In this document: piece after piece, positions 40,060 to 48,691 of the stretch | Numbering within the stretch: position 1 is the stretch's first letter | Layout of the letters: every line of letters starts with the position of its first letter | Origin: an uncultured Acetatifactor sp. | GTDB lineage: Bacteria > Bacillota > Clostridia > Lachnospirales > Lachnospiraceae | Reading direction: 5' to 3' | NCBI GenBank assembly: GCA_910583845.1 | Contig: CAJUAB010000009.1 | Span: forward strand, 62,001 to 126,000 | DNA: 64,000 bases | The notes under the pieces: model-generated | Seen by the model: only the letters and a program-made list of their open reading frames with translations | Told to the model about the DNA's origin: nothing | The model's database searches: none | Program-made: the position numbers and the translations under genes

Positions 40060-40214
40060 TCCGCATACAGGGTGGCGGATGCCCTCTTCTGTACCGATAT
40101 CTATGCGATCTTCGTTTCAGCAGGGGGTATCCGGGCGGGTAAAACTATGATACAATCAGTATACAAAAAGGAAGCATAATGGTGCGGACTCAAAAACTGT
40201 AAGGGGATGACAGA

Positions 40215-40874
40215 ATGATAAGGATACTGATCGCGGAAGATGAAGAACCCATAGCAAACCTGATCCGCATGAACCTGACCCGCGCGGGCTATGATTGTAC
40301 CTGGGCCGCGGACGGCATGGAGGCGGCGGATCTGATGCAGCAGCAGCCCTTTGACCTGGCGCTGCTGGATATTATGCTGCCGGGCTGTAACGGCTATGAA
40401 CTGCTGCAATATGCTCAGTCCATGGGGCTGCCGGTGATTTTTCTCACGGCGCTGGGTACTACGGAGAACAAGGTGAAGGGCCTTAAGATGGGGGCCGATG
40501 ACTATCTGGCCAAGCCCTTTGCCATTCCGGAACTGCTGGCCCGGGTGGAGACCGTGCTGCGCCGTTATCACAAGGCGGAGGGGATATTGAAGGTTTTTGA
40601 CATTACCATAGATACGGCTTCCCGTCTGGTGATGCGGGACGGACAGCAGATCGCTCTGACGCTGAAAGAGTTTGACCTGCTTCTTTTGCTGGCCCGCAAC
40701 CGCAATATCGCCCTGTACCGGGAGACAATCTATGAGTCCGTGTGGGGCGGGGAATATGAGGGACAGAGCCGCACCATCGACCTGCATGTGCAGCGTCTGA
40801 AAAAGAAGCTGGGGTGGAACGAGGAAATCACAGCGGTATATAAGGTGGGCTACCGCCTGGAGGGTGAGGCCTGA
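40215..40874 (+). CDS. OmpR-family response regulator
   Basis: A 219-residue regulator. The receiver has acidic residues at 8-10 (AEDEEP), Asp52 (LALLDIMLPG) and LAKPF. The C-terminal winged helix (about 125-219) includes LTLKEFDLLLLLARN and RTIDLHVQRLKKKLG. The kinase gene follows directly with no gap (stop 40874, start 40875). It probably controls the membrane protein genes immediately downstream, though no binding site is evident. Confidence 0.92.
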   Translation: MIRILIAEDEEPIANLIRMNLTRAGYDCTWAADGMEAADLMQQQPFDLALLDIMLPGCNGYELLQYAQSMGLPVIFLTALGTTENKVKGLKMGADDYLAKPFAIPELLARVETVLRRYHKAEGILKVFDITIDTASRLVMRDGQQIALTLKEFDLLLLLARNRNIALYRETIYESVWGGEYEGQSRTIDLHVQRLKKKLGWNEEITAVYKVGYRLEGEA

Positions 40875-42425
40875 ATGAGGTTCACAGGAAAACTTTTCTT
40901 ATGGATCATGGCGCTGGTGACGGCGGCCTTTATCGCTTTCGGCATGTGGATGCTGAATTTCAGCTTCCGCAGGATGATGGAACAGGAGCGGGAGCAGGCC
41001 GGGCAGGAGATCCGCATGTTCCAGTATTTTCTGGAGGTGGGTTTTCAGTCCGGGGAGGAGTATGGGGAAGTCTATGCCTTGCAGAAAGCCATTGAGAGCA
41101 TGGCTATCAATGTGGACCGGACGGAGAGCAACTGCATCGTACTGGACGGGGAGGGAACCTGCTACAGCGGACAGCAGCAGTTGGGACAGTTATCCGCCAT
41201 GGTGAATGTGACGGAGATGATCATCCGGCGTGACGCGGCGGGGGACAATAACTATATCTGGCAGATCTGCCGGGGGGAACAGGGTTATGAGCTTGTCAGC
41301 ATGTGTACCAGCCAGTTGGGGGAGAAAGCGTATTACCTGCTGATCAGCCGGAATATCCAAAGAATCTATGACAGCAGAACGGACACCATCAGACAGTACC
41401 GGATTATGCTGTTTGTGCTGCTGGCGGTGGCGGCGGTCTGCGCCTGGATGCTGGCCCGTTACCTCACCGGTCCCATCCGCAGGCTGGGCTGGGTGACCAA
41501 GCGGATTGCCGCAGGGGATCTGACCAGGCGTTCGGATTATCACCGCCCGGATGAGGTGGGGGAACTGGCGGAGAGCTTCAACCTGATGGCGGACCGGCTG
41601 GTGGAGCAGATGCGGGAAAAAGAACGGGAGGCCAAGCGTCAGGAGGACTTTACGGCTGCTTTTGCCCACGAACTCAAGACACCGCTGACCTCCATCATCG
41701 GCTATGCCCAGATGCTGGACACTATGGAACTGGGCCCTGAGGACCACCGCATGGCCAGCCACTATATTTTTGCCCAGGGAAAGCGGCTGGAGCAGCTGTC
41801 CCACAAATTGCTGGAGCTGGTCAGCATGGAGAAGCAGGATTTCGCGGTCAAGCCCATCAAGGCCACGGTGCTGGCGGAAAATCTGTGGAACACCATGCGT
41901 CCCATCTGGGACAGCCGCCAGGTTCAGGGCAGTATACGCATGGAGCAGGCCATGCTGTGGGGCGACAGCGATCTTCTGTTGTCCCTGCTGTATAATCTTC
42001 TGGACAATGCCACTAAGGCGGTGGGAGAGAAGGGGCAGATCAGCCTGGAAGGACGGCGCATCCGGGCAGGGAAACGGAGCGCCGCGCCCCGGGATGCGGA
42101 AGAGGGAGAGTGGGAGGAGGACAACAAGGGCGTTGTGGCCGGAAAGTGGTACGGTATCCGCATCCGGGACAACGGCAGAGGGATTCCCCAGGAGGAGATT
42201 GACCGGATTACGGAACCGTTTTATATGGTAGATAAATCCCGTTCCCGCAAGGAGGGGGGCGCAGGGCTGGGTATGTCCCTGTGCCAGAGGATCTTACAGC
42301 TGCACGGAGGCAGCTGGAAGATGAAAAGCGCTCTGGGAGAGGGAACGGAGATCCTGATCCGTCTGCCGCTGGATTTTCAGGGTAAATCCGAACGCCCTGT
42401 GAAAAAAACGGCAGAGGGAAAATAG
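40875..42425 (+). CDS. Sensor histidine kinase (HAMP, HisKA, HATPase)
   Basis: A 516-residue kinase. Helices at about 10-32 and 176-196 flank an extracellular sensing domain. The HAMP domain (about 198-250) is followed by the phospho-acceptor motif FAHELKTPLTSIIGYAQML, then LLYNLLDNATKAV (N box), DNGRGIP (G1) and GGAGLGMSLCQRI (G2). An insert rich in Arg and Glu lies between the N box and G1 boxes. Cotranscribed with the regulator upstream and with the membrane protein gene 13 bp downstream. Confidence 0.92.
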   Translation: MRFTGKLFLWIMALVTAAFIAFGMWMLNFSFRRMMEQEREQAGQEIRMFQYFLEVGFQSGEEYGEVYALQKAIESMAINVDRTESNCIVLDGEGTCYSGQQQLGQLSAMVNVTEMIIRRDAAGDNNYIWQICRGEQGYELVSMCTSQLGEKAYYLLISRNIQRIYDSRTDTIRQYRIMLFVLLAVAAVCAWMLARYLTGPIRRLGWVTKRIAAGDLTRRSDYHRPDEVGELAESFNLMADRLVEQMREKEREAKRQEDFTAAFAHELKTPLTSIIGYAQMLDTMELGPEDHRMASHYIFAQGKRLEQLSHKLLELVSMEKQDFAVKPIKATVLAENLWNTMRPIWDSRQVQGSIRMEQAMLWGDSDLLLSLLYNLLDNATKAVGEKGQISLEGRRIRAGKRSAAPRDAEEGEWEEDNKGVVAGKWYGIRIRDNGRGIPQEEIDRITEPFYMVDKSRSRKEGGAGLGMSLCQRILQLHGGSWKMKSALGEGTEILIRLPLDFQGKSERPVKKTAEGK

Positions 42426-42438
42426 GGGGCGGAGGAAT

Positions 42439-43455
42439 ATGCGGAATCTGAAGAGGAACATAGAAAGGAATCTGGGAATCGGCCTGGCGGCGCTGCTTGT
42501 CTTCGCGGCGATCTATCTGCCCCAGATATGGTTTGCGCTGCGGGACGCGGCTTCTCTGGGCCGGATACAGGGTGAAACCCTGGCTCCCCTGATGGTGGCG
42601 CAGCTGGACCGCAGCTATGAGCGTGATCTCTATAAGCGTATGCGCGCCTATATGGAGGCATACGCGCAGGGAGATGTGAATTGCAGTTCCAAGGAGATTG
42701 ATCCAGAAGACGAGGCTCTGTGGACAAATATAGATCAGGCGGAAAGCTGCATATTGATGGAGGCCTTGCTGGGATGGGAATATGTGGCGGATGCTCCGAT
42801 GAAGGGACTGGAGCCGGTCATAGAGAGCTGCAGCCAGCATGCCCTGATGCGCAGGTCCGATGGCCAGATACTGTTGGTAGCCAATGACATTCTGCTGGAC
42901 AAGGGGAATGGCTGCCATATGGAACTGCTGATTGACGGGGTGGACGGGACGGTTTACTATCTGGGGAGTGAGGAGAGTAATTCTTATCCGCTGCTGCCCC
43001 AATGGTTTGACGATGTCTACGCCTGGGACTGGTGGTGGCTGTTGAATCATACTTATTATACAGAGGACCGGAAGAAAATGGAAGAATCCTATATGGATGA
43101 GGAAAGCAAGGCTTCCGACGTTGAAATAAACGCGACAACGGATGCGGCAGGCTCCACAGTAGTCGAAATGGTTGACTCTTACAATGAGTCTCCCTACGGG
43201 AACCCCAATCCCTGGGCGGTGAGAGCGGGAATCATTGACGTTTATTGTTGTCAGCTGACATTCGGGGAGGTGCAGGGCAGCTGGTCCATGGAGATAGACA
43301 AACAGGAAAACGAGGATTACTTCTATCGGATCAGAGCGGGGCTTCCGGGGCTGGTCAATCTCATTCCGGAGATGGCCGCGCGGATATCCCTGCCGGAGTA
43401 TGACCAGATCCGTGACAGGATGGACGCGGAGCGGGAGGACTCCGCCGCGCGGTAA
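42439..43455 (+). CDS. Membrane-anchored protein of unknown function in the two-component operon
   Basis: A 338-residue protein with a basic start and one N-terminal helix (about 13-33), leaving a large extracytoplasmic part rich in Trp, Asp, Glu and Tyr (for example FDDVYAWDWWWLLNHTYYTE). GGAGG precedes the ATG. It lies 13 bp after the kinase gene, so it may be an accessory sensor or a target of the pair. No family is recognised. Confidence 0.65.
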   Translation: MRNLKRNIERNLGIGLAALLVFAAIYLPQIWFALRDAASLGRIQGETLAPLMVAQLDRSYERDLYKRMRAYMEAYAQGDVNCSSKEIDPEDEALWTNIDQAESCILMEALLGWEYVADAPMKGLEPVIESCSQHALMRRSDGQILLVANDILLDKGNGCHMELLIDGVDGTVYYLGSEESNSYPLLPQWFDDVYAWDWWWLLNHTYYTEDRKKMEESYMDEESKASDVEINATTDAAGSTVVEMVDSYNESPYGNPNPWAVRAGIIDVYCCQLTFGEVQGSWSMEIDKQENEDYFYRIRAGLPGLVNLIPEMAARISLPEYDQIRDRMDAEREDSAAR

Positions 43456-43494
43456 CCGCAGGCAACGGAGCCGGGAATGGACTTTGGAGTCAAG

Positions 43495-43523
43495 TTGACA
43501 CGGAACGGTATATTTGTTATCAT
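43495..43523 (+). promoter_or_regulatory. Promoter of the small membrane protein gene
   Basis: A perfect TTGACA (43495-43500) and TATCAT (43518-43523) with 17 bp spacing. Transcription would begin near 43530, favouring the GTG start at 43571 over the ATG at 43541. Confidence 0.8.
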
Positions 43524-43570
43524 GAAAATGGCTTATACGGATGACGGGAAAATACAGAGGAGGGACTACA

Positions 43571-43918
43571 GTGTTCAGTTGGGGAGGTTGTTTGATCAAG
43601 CTGTTGATCAGCGTCGCGTTGGCATGCGCGACGGGGAACAGCCAGGAAAATGATCAGGAAATCCTGGCCAGAATTGTTATGGGCGTTCTGATTTACAGTA
43701 TTATATCCGCGTGGTGGTATTGCTGCTGCCTGGCGGGGAACTATATTATCGGAAGTATATTATTTTTTGTGGTGGTGGGTGTGGCCACCTGGGGGGTAAG
43801 CCAGGCACCCAATATTGTGCTGAAAATCATTTCCGGGGTTGTGCTGACAGCCGTAGCGCTGGGAGGTGTCATTGCGGACATCAAGGGGATGATCGACAGC
43901 ATCCGGTACAGAACATAG
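43571..43918 (+). CDS. Small multi-span membrane protein, unknown function
   Basis: A 115-residue protein with about three or four membrane helices and clustered aromatic/cysteine residues (AWWYCCCLAGNY). A GTG start at 43571 lies after GAGGAGG; an in-frame ATG at 43541 lacks a site. It has its own promoter. No family is recognised. The receiver-synthetase gene follows after 162 bp. Confidence 0.6.
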   Translation: MFSWGGCLIKLLISVALACATGNSQENDQEILARIVMGVLIYSIISAWWYCCCLAGNYIIGSILFFVVVGVATWGVSQAPNIVLKIISGVVLTAVALGGVIADIKGMIDSIRYRT

Positions 43919-44080
43919 TAGGCGTCTTTTCTATAGGAGGAGCATCTGACAGGCGTCAGAGTGTGTCTGAGAATCCCTGACCGGGATCTGCCGCGTAATC
44001 GGGTAGCGCGCCGGGCAGGAAGGAACATCTGACCTTTGGCGTGTAGAAGGGCAGGGAGTTGCGAGGAGAGGAAAATTGCC

Positions 44081-45151
44081 ATGCGGAGGATCGTGGTAGT
44101 GGACGACGCGGAGATAAACCGTGAGCTTTTGCATAATATACTGAAGGATGACTTTGTGATCGACATGGCCAGGGATGGGGAAGAGGCGCTGCAGAAGCTC
44201 CACCGGCACAGGAGCGATACGGCGGCGCTGCTTCTGGATCTGCAAATGCCCAGGATGGACGGCTTTTCCGTCATAGCGGAGATGAAAAAGGACGGTTTAA
44301 GCGGCCGGATTCCGGTGCTTGTGATCAGCGGTGAGAGGTCCGTGGAGATTGAGGACAGGTGCTTTAAAATGGGGGTTTCGGATTTTATCCGCAAGCCCTT
44401 TGATGCGTCCATCGTCAGAAACAGGGTGAAAAACGCGGTGGAACTTTTTACCTGCAAAAATCAGCTGGAGCAGAAGGTGGAGGAGCAGAACGAGACGCTG
44501 AAAAAGCAGTATCGGATTATCCAGATGCAGGAGGAGGAGCTGAAACAGGCCAAGCCCTTTAACAAGCTGATGATGCAGTACCGCAGCGCCATCATGGAGG
44601 TGGAGACCAAACTGAAGGTGCTGAACGATGAATTTTCCCAGACCTACAACAGGAACCCTTTTGAGTCTGTCAAGAGCCGGCTGAAAACCCCGGAGAGCAT
44701 CTATGACAAGCTGCGGCGGAAGGGATATCCCATCACGGTGAAAAATATTGAGAAGTATCTCAGCGATGTGGCGGGAGTGCGGGTGATCTGCTCCTTTCCC
44801 GACGATATATACCGTCTGGCACAGCTTTTTGCCCGCCAGGACGACATTATCCTGCTCAAGGAGAAGGACTATATCAAGAATCCCAAGGATAACGGCTACC
44901 GGAGCCTGCACTTGATCGTAAATATACCCATCTTTCTGTCCAAAGGCAAAAAATATATGAAGGTGGAGGTGCAGTTCCGCACTATTGCCATGGATTTCTG
45001 GGCCAGCCTGGAGCATAAGCTGAAATACAAAAAGGATATGGCAAACGCGGACGAGATTGTGGCCCGGCTCAAGGCATGCGCCGAGTCCATCGAAGTGCTG
45101 GACTATCAGATGCAGGAGATCCGGGATAAAATTGATATGCCCCAGGGGTAG
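44081..45151 (+). CDS. Receiver domain fused to a (p)ppGpp synthetase (RelA/SpoT domain)
   Basis: A 356-residue fusion. Residues 1-125 form a CheY-like receiver: DD at 8-9, phospho-acceptor Asp53 (ALLLDLQMPRMDG), IRKPF. A coiled coil (about 130-165) leads to a RelA/SpoT synthetase domain with KSRLKTPESIYDKLRRKG, DVAGVRVICSFPDDIYRL, NPKDNGYRSLHLIV (substrate-stacking Tyr) and VEVQFRTIAMDFWASLEHK (catalytic Glu). No hydrolase domain. Alarmone synthesis would thus be set by phosphorylation. Start at ATG 44081 after GAGGAGAGG. No kinase gene is adjacent; the nearest is at 40875. Confidence 0.88.
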   Translation: MRRIVVVDDAEINRELLHNILKDDFVIDMARDGEEALQKLHRHRSDTAALLLDLQMPRMDGFSVIAEMKKDGLSGRIPVLVISGERSVEIEDRCFKMGVSDFIRKPFDASIVRNRVKNAVELFTCKNQLEQKVEEQNETLKKQYRIIQMQEEELKQAKPFNKLMMQYRSAIMEVETKLKVLNDEFSQTYNRNPFESVKSRLKTPESIYDKLRRKGYPITVKNIEKYLSDVAGVRVICSFPDDIYRLAQLFARQDDIILLKEKDYIKNPKDNGYRSLHLIVNIPIFLSKGKKYMKVEVQFRTIAMDFWASLEHKLKYKKDMANADEIVARLKACAESIEVLDYQMQEIRDKIDMPQG

Positions 45152-45237
45152 AGCGGGCTTCTCCGGAATCTGACGGAAAGCGGGAATGGGCAGACGGAAA
45201 CGGCGTTCAGCGATCTCCATACAGCGGGGGAACAGAG

Positions 45238-46011
45238 ATGATGATAGACACACATGCCCACTACGATGACAGGGCATTTGAAGAAGACCGGGATGAGGTG
45301 CTCAAGGGCCTGGCGTCCCGGGGCGTCCATCGGGTTATCAACAGCGGCTCCAGTCTGGAGGCGTGCAGGCGGACGATGGAACTGATGGAGCAATATCCCT
45401 TTGTCTACGGTTCACTGGGGATTCATCCCTGCGATACAGCGGAGCTGACGGAGGATGACATGGACTGGCTGGCCCGGCAAAGCGGGTTACACAAATGTGT
45501 GGCCATCGGTGAGATCGGTCTGGACTATTACTGGGATGAGCCGGAGAGGCAGCTACAGAGAAAGTGGTTCGCGCGTCAGCTGCGGCTGGCCCGGGAAATG
45601 GGGCTGCCCGTGGTCATTCATTCCCGGGATGCGGCGCAGGATACCTTGGATTTGATGCGGGCCGGGCACGCGGAAGAAATCGGCGGCGTGATTCACTGCT
45701 ATTCCTACAGCAGGGAATTGGCCCGCGATTTTCTGAATATGGGATTTTACTTTGGCATTGGCGGCGTGGTGACCTTTAAAAACGGCAGGAAGTTAAAGGA
45801 GACGGTGGAATATCTTCCTATGGACCGCATACTGCTGGAGACGGATTCTCCCTATCTCAGCCCCGTGCCCCACCGGGGCAGGCGCAACGATTCCGGCAAT
45901 CTCCCCTTGGTGGTGGCCCAGATTGCCGAGATTAAGGGGATGGCGGAGGATGAGGTGGAGAGGATTACCACGGAGAATGCTTTGCGGCTGTATCCCAAGA
46001 TGCGGCTGTGA
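45238..46011 (+). CDS. TatD-family metal-dependent hydrolase
   Basis: A 257-residue TIM-barrel hydrolase, probably a DNase-like phosphoesterase. Metal ligands are visible as IDTHAHYD near the start, GEIGLDYYWD, PVVIHSRDA, GVIHCYS and LLETDSPYL. Two adjacent ATGs (45238 and 45241) are possible starts. It follows the alarmone synthetase gene by 86 bp and ends at a hairpin. Confidence 0.92.
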   Translation: MMIDTHAHYDDRAFEEDRDEVLKGLASRGVHRVINSGSSLEACRRTMELMEQYPFVYGSLGIHPCDTAELTEDDMDWLARQSGLHKCVAIGEIGLDYYWDEPERQLQRKWFARQLRLAREMGLPVVIHSRDAAQDTLDLMRAGHAEEIGGVIHCYSYSRELARDFLNMGFYFGIGGVVTFKNGRKLKETVEYLPMDRILLETDSPYLSPVPHRGRRNDSGNLPLVVAQIAEIKGMAEDEVERITTENALRLYPKMRL

Positions 46012-46051
46012 GAAAGAAGCCTCCATATGAAGAAAATTTCGGCTTTCACAG

Positions 46052-46087
46052 GCCGGGAATCGATGCGTTTTCGATTCCCGGCATTTT
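46052..46087 (+). terminator. Terminator after the TatD gene
   Basis: A perfect 12-bp stem GCCGGGAATCGA / TCGATTCCCGGC, followed by ATTTTACT. The tail is weak in T but the stem is strong. Confidence 0.65.
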
Positions 46088-46202
46088 ACTGGAACCCGGC
46101 AGTATTTTCAAACTCACTTCGGGACATGCGGGGCGCAGGAAGCATATTTTTTGTATATGCCCCGACCGGATTCTCCACAGAATTGACCGGGCAAAAAAAA
46201 TC

Positions 46203-46251
46203 TTGACATATATATCGTACTGCGATACTATTATATATATCGAAGTGCGAT
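46203..46251 (+). promoter_or_regulatory. Promoter with two PadR-type operators
   Basis: A perfect -35 TTGACA (46203-46208) and -10 TACTAT (46226-46231), 17 bp apart. Palindrome TATCG-TACTG-CGATA (46213-46227) lies in the spacer and ATCG-AAGTG-CGAT (46239-46251) just after the -10. Occupation of either would block RNA polymerase; the PadR protein encoded in the operon is the likely ligand. A matching palindrome occurs at 58518-58532. Confidence 0.75.
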
Positions 46252-46289
46252 GCATTGCGGCGTGATATATTTGCGAGGAGGTAGCGACA

Positions 46290-46487
46290 ATGGAGGAAAA
46301 AAGGATCAACGCGGCGTGGGCCAGAAGCCTGTTTGTGGTGGGGATTACGACGGTGATTTTGTTGGGAGCGAAGATATTGGGACTGGAAATGGCGGACAAT
46401 GTGGTAAGGGTTCTGGGGATATTGGATCTGGCCGCTCTTTTCGCGCTGGCGTTCACGACTGTCAGAAAACTGAGACAAAGAGAGTAG
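46290..46487 (+). CDS. Small two-span membrane protein, first gene of the PadR operon
   Basis: A 65-residue protein with two membrane helices (about 12-31 and 38-57). GAGGAGG lies just upstream of the ATG. It is separated from the PadR gene by 8 bp and is under the same repressed promoter. No family is recognised. Confidence 0.65.
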   Translation: MEEKRINAAWARSLFVVGITTVILLGAKILGLEMADNVVRVLGILDLAALFALAFTTVRKLRQRE

Positions 46488-46495
46488 GGACAGAT

Positions 46496-46867
46496 ATGGA
46501 AGAACACATTAAAAAGGTATATGTCCCCATGACAGAGACGGGATTTTACATTCTGTACTGCCTGCAGACGCCCATGCATGGCTACAACATTGTCCAGCAG
46601 GTACTGAAGCTCACGGATGGGGAGATCCGCATCAGCCCCGGCACCATGTACGGAAGTCTCTCTAAAATGGAGAGGGACGGTCTGATCCGCTTTGTGTGCG
46701 AGGAAGAGAAACGCAAGATTTATCAGATCACGGACCTGGGCATTCAGGTGCTGGCTCTGGAGATGCGGCGCATCCGGCGGCTGTATCGGACCGTGGAGGA
46801 AGGGAGTCCTGTGGGCGCGGCGGAACTAAGCGGTATGGGTCAGATGACTCTGGCGGGCGAATCATAG
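46496..46867 (+). CDS. PadR-family transcriptional repressor
   Basis: A 123-residue regulator. The PadR winged helix includes GFYILYCLQTPMHGYNI, SPGTMYGSLSKMERDGLI and KIYQITDLG. The C-terminal helix needed for dimerisation is short. It begins 8 bp after the small membrane gene and is followed by a DUF2812 gene, the usual partner. It probably represses its own promoter through the TATCG-N5-CGATA palindromes at 46213-46251. Confidence 0.9.
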   Translation: MEEHIKKVYVPMTETGFYILYCLQTPMHGYNIVQQVLKLTDGEIRISPGTMYGSLSKMERDGLIRFVCEEEKRKIYQITDLGIQVLALEMRRIRRLYRTVEEGSPVGAAELSGMGQMTLAGES

Positions 46868-46910
46868 GACCATGAAGAAGTGTCATGTGGAGAAGCGGAG
46901 GGCTTTGAAT

Positions 46911-47453
46911 ATGGGTGAGACATTAAACAGAATACGTTTATTTACGATAGCGGATTTCAAGGAGGAGGAAGAATGGCTTCGGGAGATGCACCGCTGCGGC
47001 TGGAAGCTGGCGGGCCTGACGCCTCCCTGCTTTTTTCACTTTGAGAGGTGCGAGCCGGAGGATGTGGTGTATCAGCTGGATTTCCGCTGCGGGCGGGACG
47101 GAAACGGCACGGATTACAGACAGATTTTTCAGGACTGCGGATGGGAATATGTGAGCAGCTGTATGAGCTTCCATTATTTTCGAAAGCAGGTTTCCCGGAT
47201 GGAGGGCGAGGAAGAGATTTTCAGTGACAACCTCTCAAGGGCTGACCTGATCGGGCGGATATGGAAGTGGCGGATGATGCCCATATTTGTTATGTTTTTT
47301 GGCTGTATCCTGCCCCAGATCCGTCACGGTGTAACCGGCAATATCCCCAGGGATGCCTTTTTCGGGATGTATGTGGTGCTGCTGTCTTTATACCTGTGGG
47401 TGATACTCCATGTGGGGATCAAGTTTTTCCGGATGCGGCGCAGTTTACAATAA
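46911..47453 (+). CDS. DUF2812 membrane protein
   Basis: A 180-residue protein. The N-terminal cytoplasmic domain (about 1-110) carries the DUF2812 hallmark (FKEEEEWLREMHRCGWKL; VYQLDF). Two membrane helices follow near 125-145 and 152-172. DUF2812 proteins are usually encoded with PadR regulators, as here, but their function is unknown. The ATG at 46911 follows GGAGGG by eight bases; the ATG at 46872 has no good site. Confidence 0.82.
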   Translation: MGETLNRIRLFTIADFKEEEEWLREMHRCGWKLAGLTPPCFFHFERCEPEDVVYQLDFRCGRDGNGTDYRQIFQDCGWEYVSSCMSFHYFRKQVSRMEGEEEIFSDNLSRADLIGRIWKWRMMPIFVMFFGCILPQIRHGVTGNIPRDAFFGMYVVLLSLYLWVILHVGIKFFRMRRSLQ

Positions 47454-47516
47454 AGCCGGTTTTGAAGCCATGAGGTCAAATGCACGAAAAGTCGGTATTT
47501 AGTGCAGCATTATAGG

Positions 47517-47545
47517 TTTACATGCGGGCAGAGAGGCCTTATAAT
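47517..47545 (+). promoter_or_regulatory. Promoter of the ABC-2 efflux operon
   Basis: TTTACA (47517-47522) and TATAAT (47540-47545) with 17 bp spacing, about 148 bp before the first gene. Confidence 0.75.
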
Positions 47546-47596
47546 GGGTCTGAACACAGGACAGACACAGGAGTGCTTTACTTCCGGGGTCCTGGG

Positions 47597-47640
47597 GCCG
47601 CCTTTTTGGGCAGAGATGACGGCTGGACCAAAAAGGCGGC
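47597..47640 (+). promoter_or_regulatory. Perfect 13-bp leader hairpin of the efflux operon
   Basis: Arms GCCGCCTTTTTGG (47597-47609) and CCAAAAAGGCGGC (47628-47640) with an 18-nt loop. It lies in the 5' leader between the promoter and the ATG at 47693. There is no terminator T run after it, so a stabilising or translation-controlling role is more likely. Confidence 0.6.
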
Positions 47641-47692
47641 GGATTACAGAGAGCGTACCGGACAGACAAACGGGATGCGGAAAGAGGTAAAT

Positions 47693-48691
47693 ATGTCATT
47701 AGAGGTAAGAAACCTGACAAAAAAGTATGGAGAGAAGACGGTGGTGGACGGTTTGTCTTTCACGCTGGAAACACCCGGCGTGTATGCGCTGCTGGGAACC
47801 AACGGAGCAGGCAAGACCACATCCATCCGCATGATTCTGGGGATGCTGGCCTGTGACGGCGGCCAGGTGCTGTGGCAGGGAAAACCCCTGGACGCCATGC
47901 ACATGAACGTGGGGTATCTGGCGGAAGAAAGAGGGCTGTATCCCAAATATGAACTGATGGATCAGCTGCTGTATTTTGCCAAACTAAAGGGCGTACCCAA
48001 GGAGACGGCCAAAGAGAGAATCGCGTACTGGGCGGGGCGTCTGGAGGTGGAGGAATATCTGTATCCCGCGAAAACCAAAGGAAAAAAAGCGGAGAAACCC
48101 AAGCTGGCGGATCAGCTTTCCAAGGGCAACCAGCAGAAGATCCAGCTGATGGCGGCGTTGCTGTCTGAGCCGGAGCTGCTGATCCTGGATGAGCCTCTCA
48201 GCGGCCTGGACCCGGTGAACACGGATCTGTTCAAGGGAATTATCCGGGAGGAGATGGAAAAGGGAAAATACCTGATCATGTCGTCTCATCAGATGGCCAC
48301 CATCGAGGAATTCTGCGAGGACATCACCATATTGAACCGGGGCAGGACCGTGCTCCAGGGCAATCTGAACGAGATAAAACGCAGCTATGGGCGGGTGAAC
48401 ATGTTTGTAAAATGTGATCAGCCCTTTGAAGATATTATCGGCAGGCATGCTCTGCCCGTTATAAACGACACGCCTGACGGAACGCAGCTGAAAGTGACCG
48501 GCGAGACCCAGGCTCTGGACTTTTTACAGGATCTTTTAAAGGAGAGACGTCAGGTGGTGAAATTTGAACTGCGGGAACCGTCCCTGCATGAGATTTTCAT
48601 TGAGAAAGCGGAGGCTGCTCAGGAGGAAGAGAAATCCGGCGCCGCAGGCCGGCGGATGGAGGAGAACGGAGGCAGCCATGAAGAGAAATGA
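47693..48691 (+). CDS. ABC-2 transporter ATP-binding protein (NatA-like)
   Basis: A 332-residue ATPase. Walker A GTNGAGKTT, Q-loop region GYLAEERGLYPKYELMDQL, signature LSKGNQQK (a K in place of G, usual in NatA types), Walker B LLILDEPLSGLDP, switch His in SSHQM. The extended C-terminal domain (from about 225) is typical of DUF4162-bearing NatA proteins. Start at ATG 47693 after AAAGAGG. The two permease genes follow with overlapping ends. Confidence 0.9.
   Translation: MSLEVRNLTKKYGEKTVVDGLSFTLETPGVYALLGTNGAGKTTSIRMILGMLACDGGQVLWQGKPLDAMHMNVGYLAEERGLYPKYELMDQLLYFAKLKGVPKETAKERIAYWAGRLEVEEYLYPAKTKGKKAEKPKLADQLSKGNQQKIQLMAALLSEPELLILDEPLSGLDPVNTDLFKGIIREEMEKGKYLIMSSHQMATIEEFCEDITILNRGRTVLQGNLNEIKRSYGRVNMFVKCDQPFEDIIGRHALPVINDTPDGTQLKVTGETQALDFLQDLLKERRQVVKFELREPSLHEIFIEKAEAAQEEEKSGAAGRRMEENGGSHEEK

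Noticed and set aside
42208..43599. A 463-codon minus-strand open frame
   Set aside because: Overlaps the kinase end and the downstream membrane protein gene, both with good ribosome sites; no domain seen.
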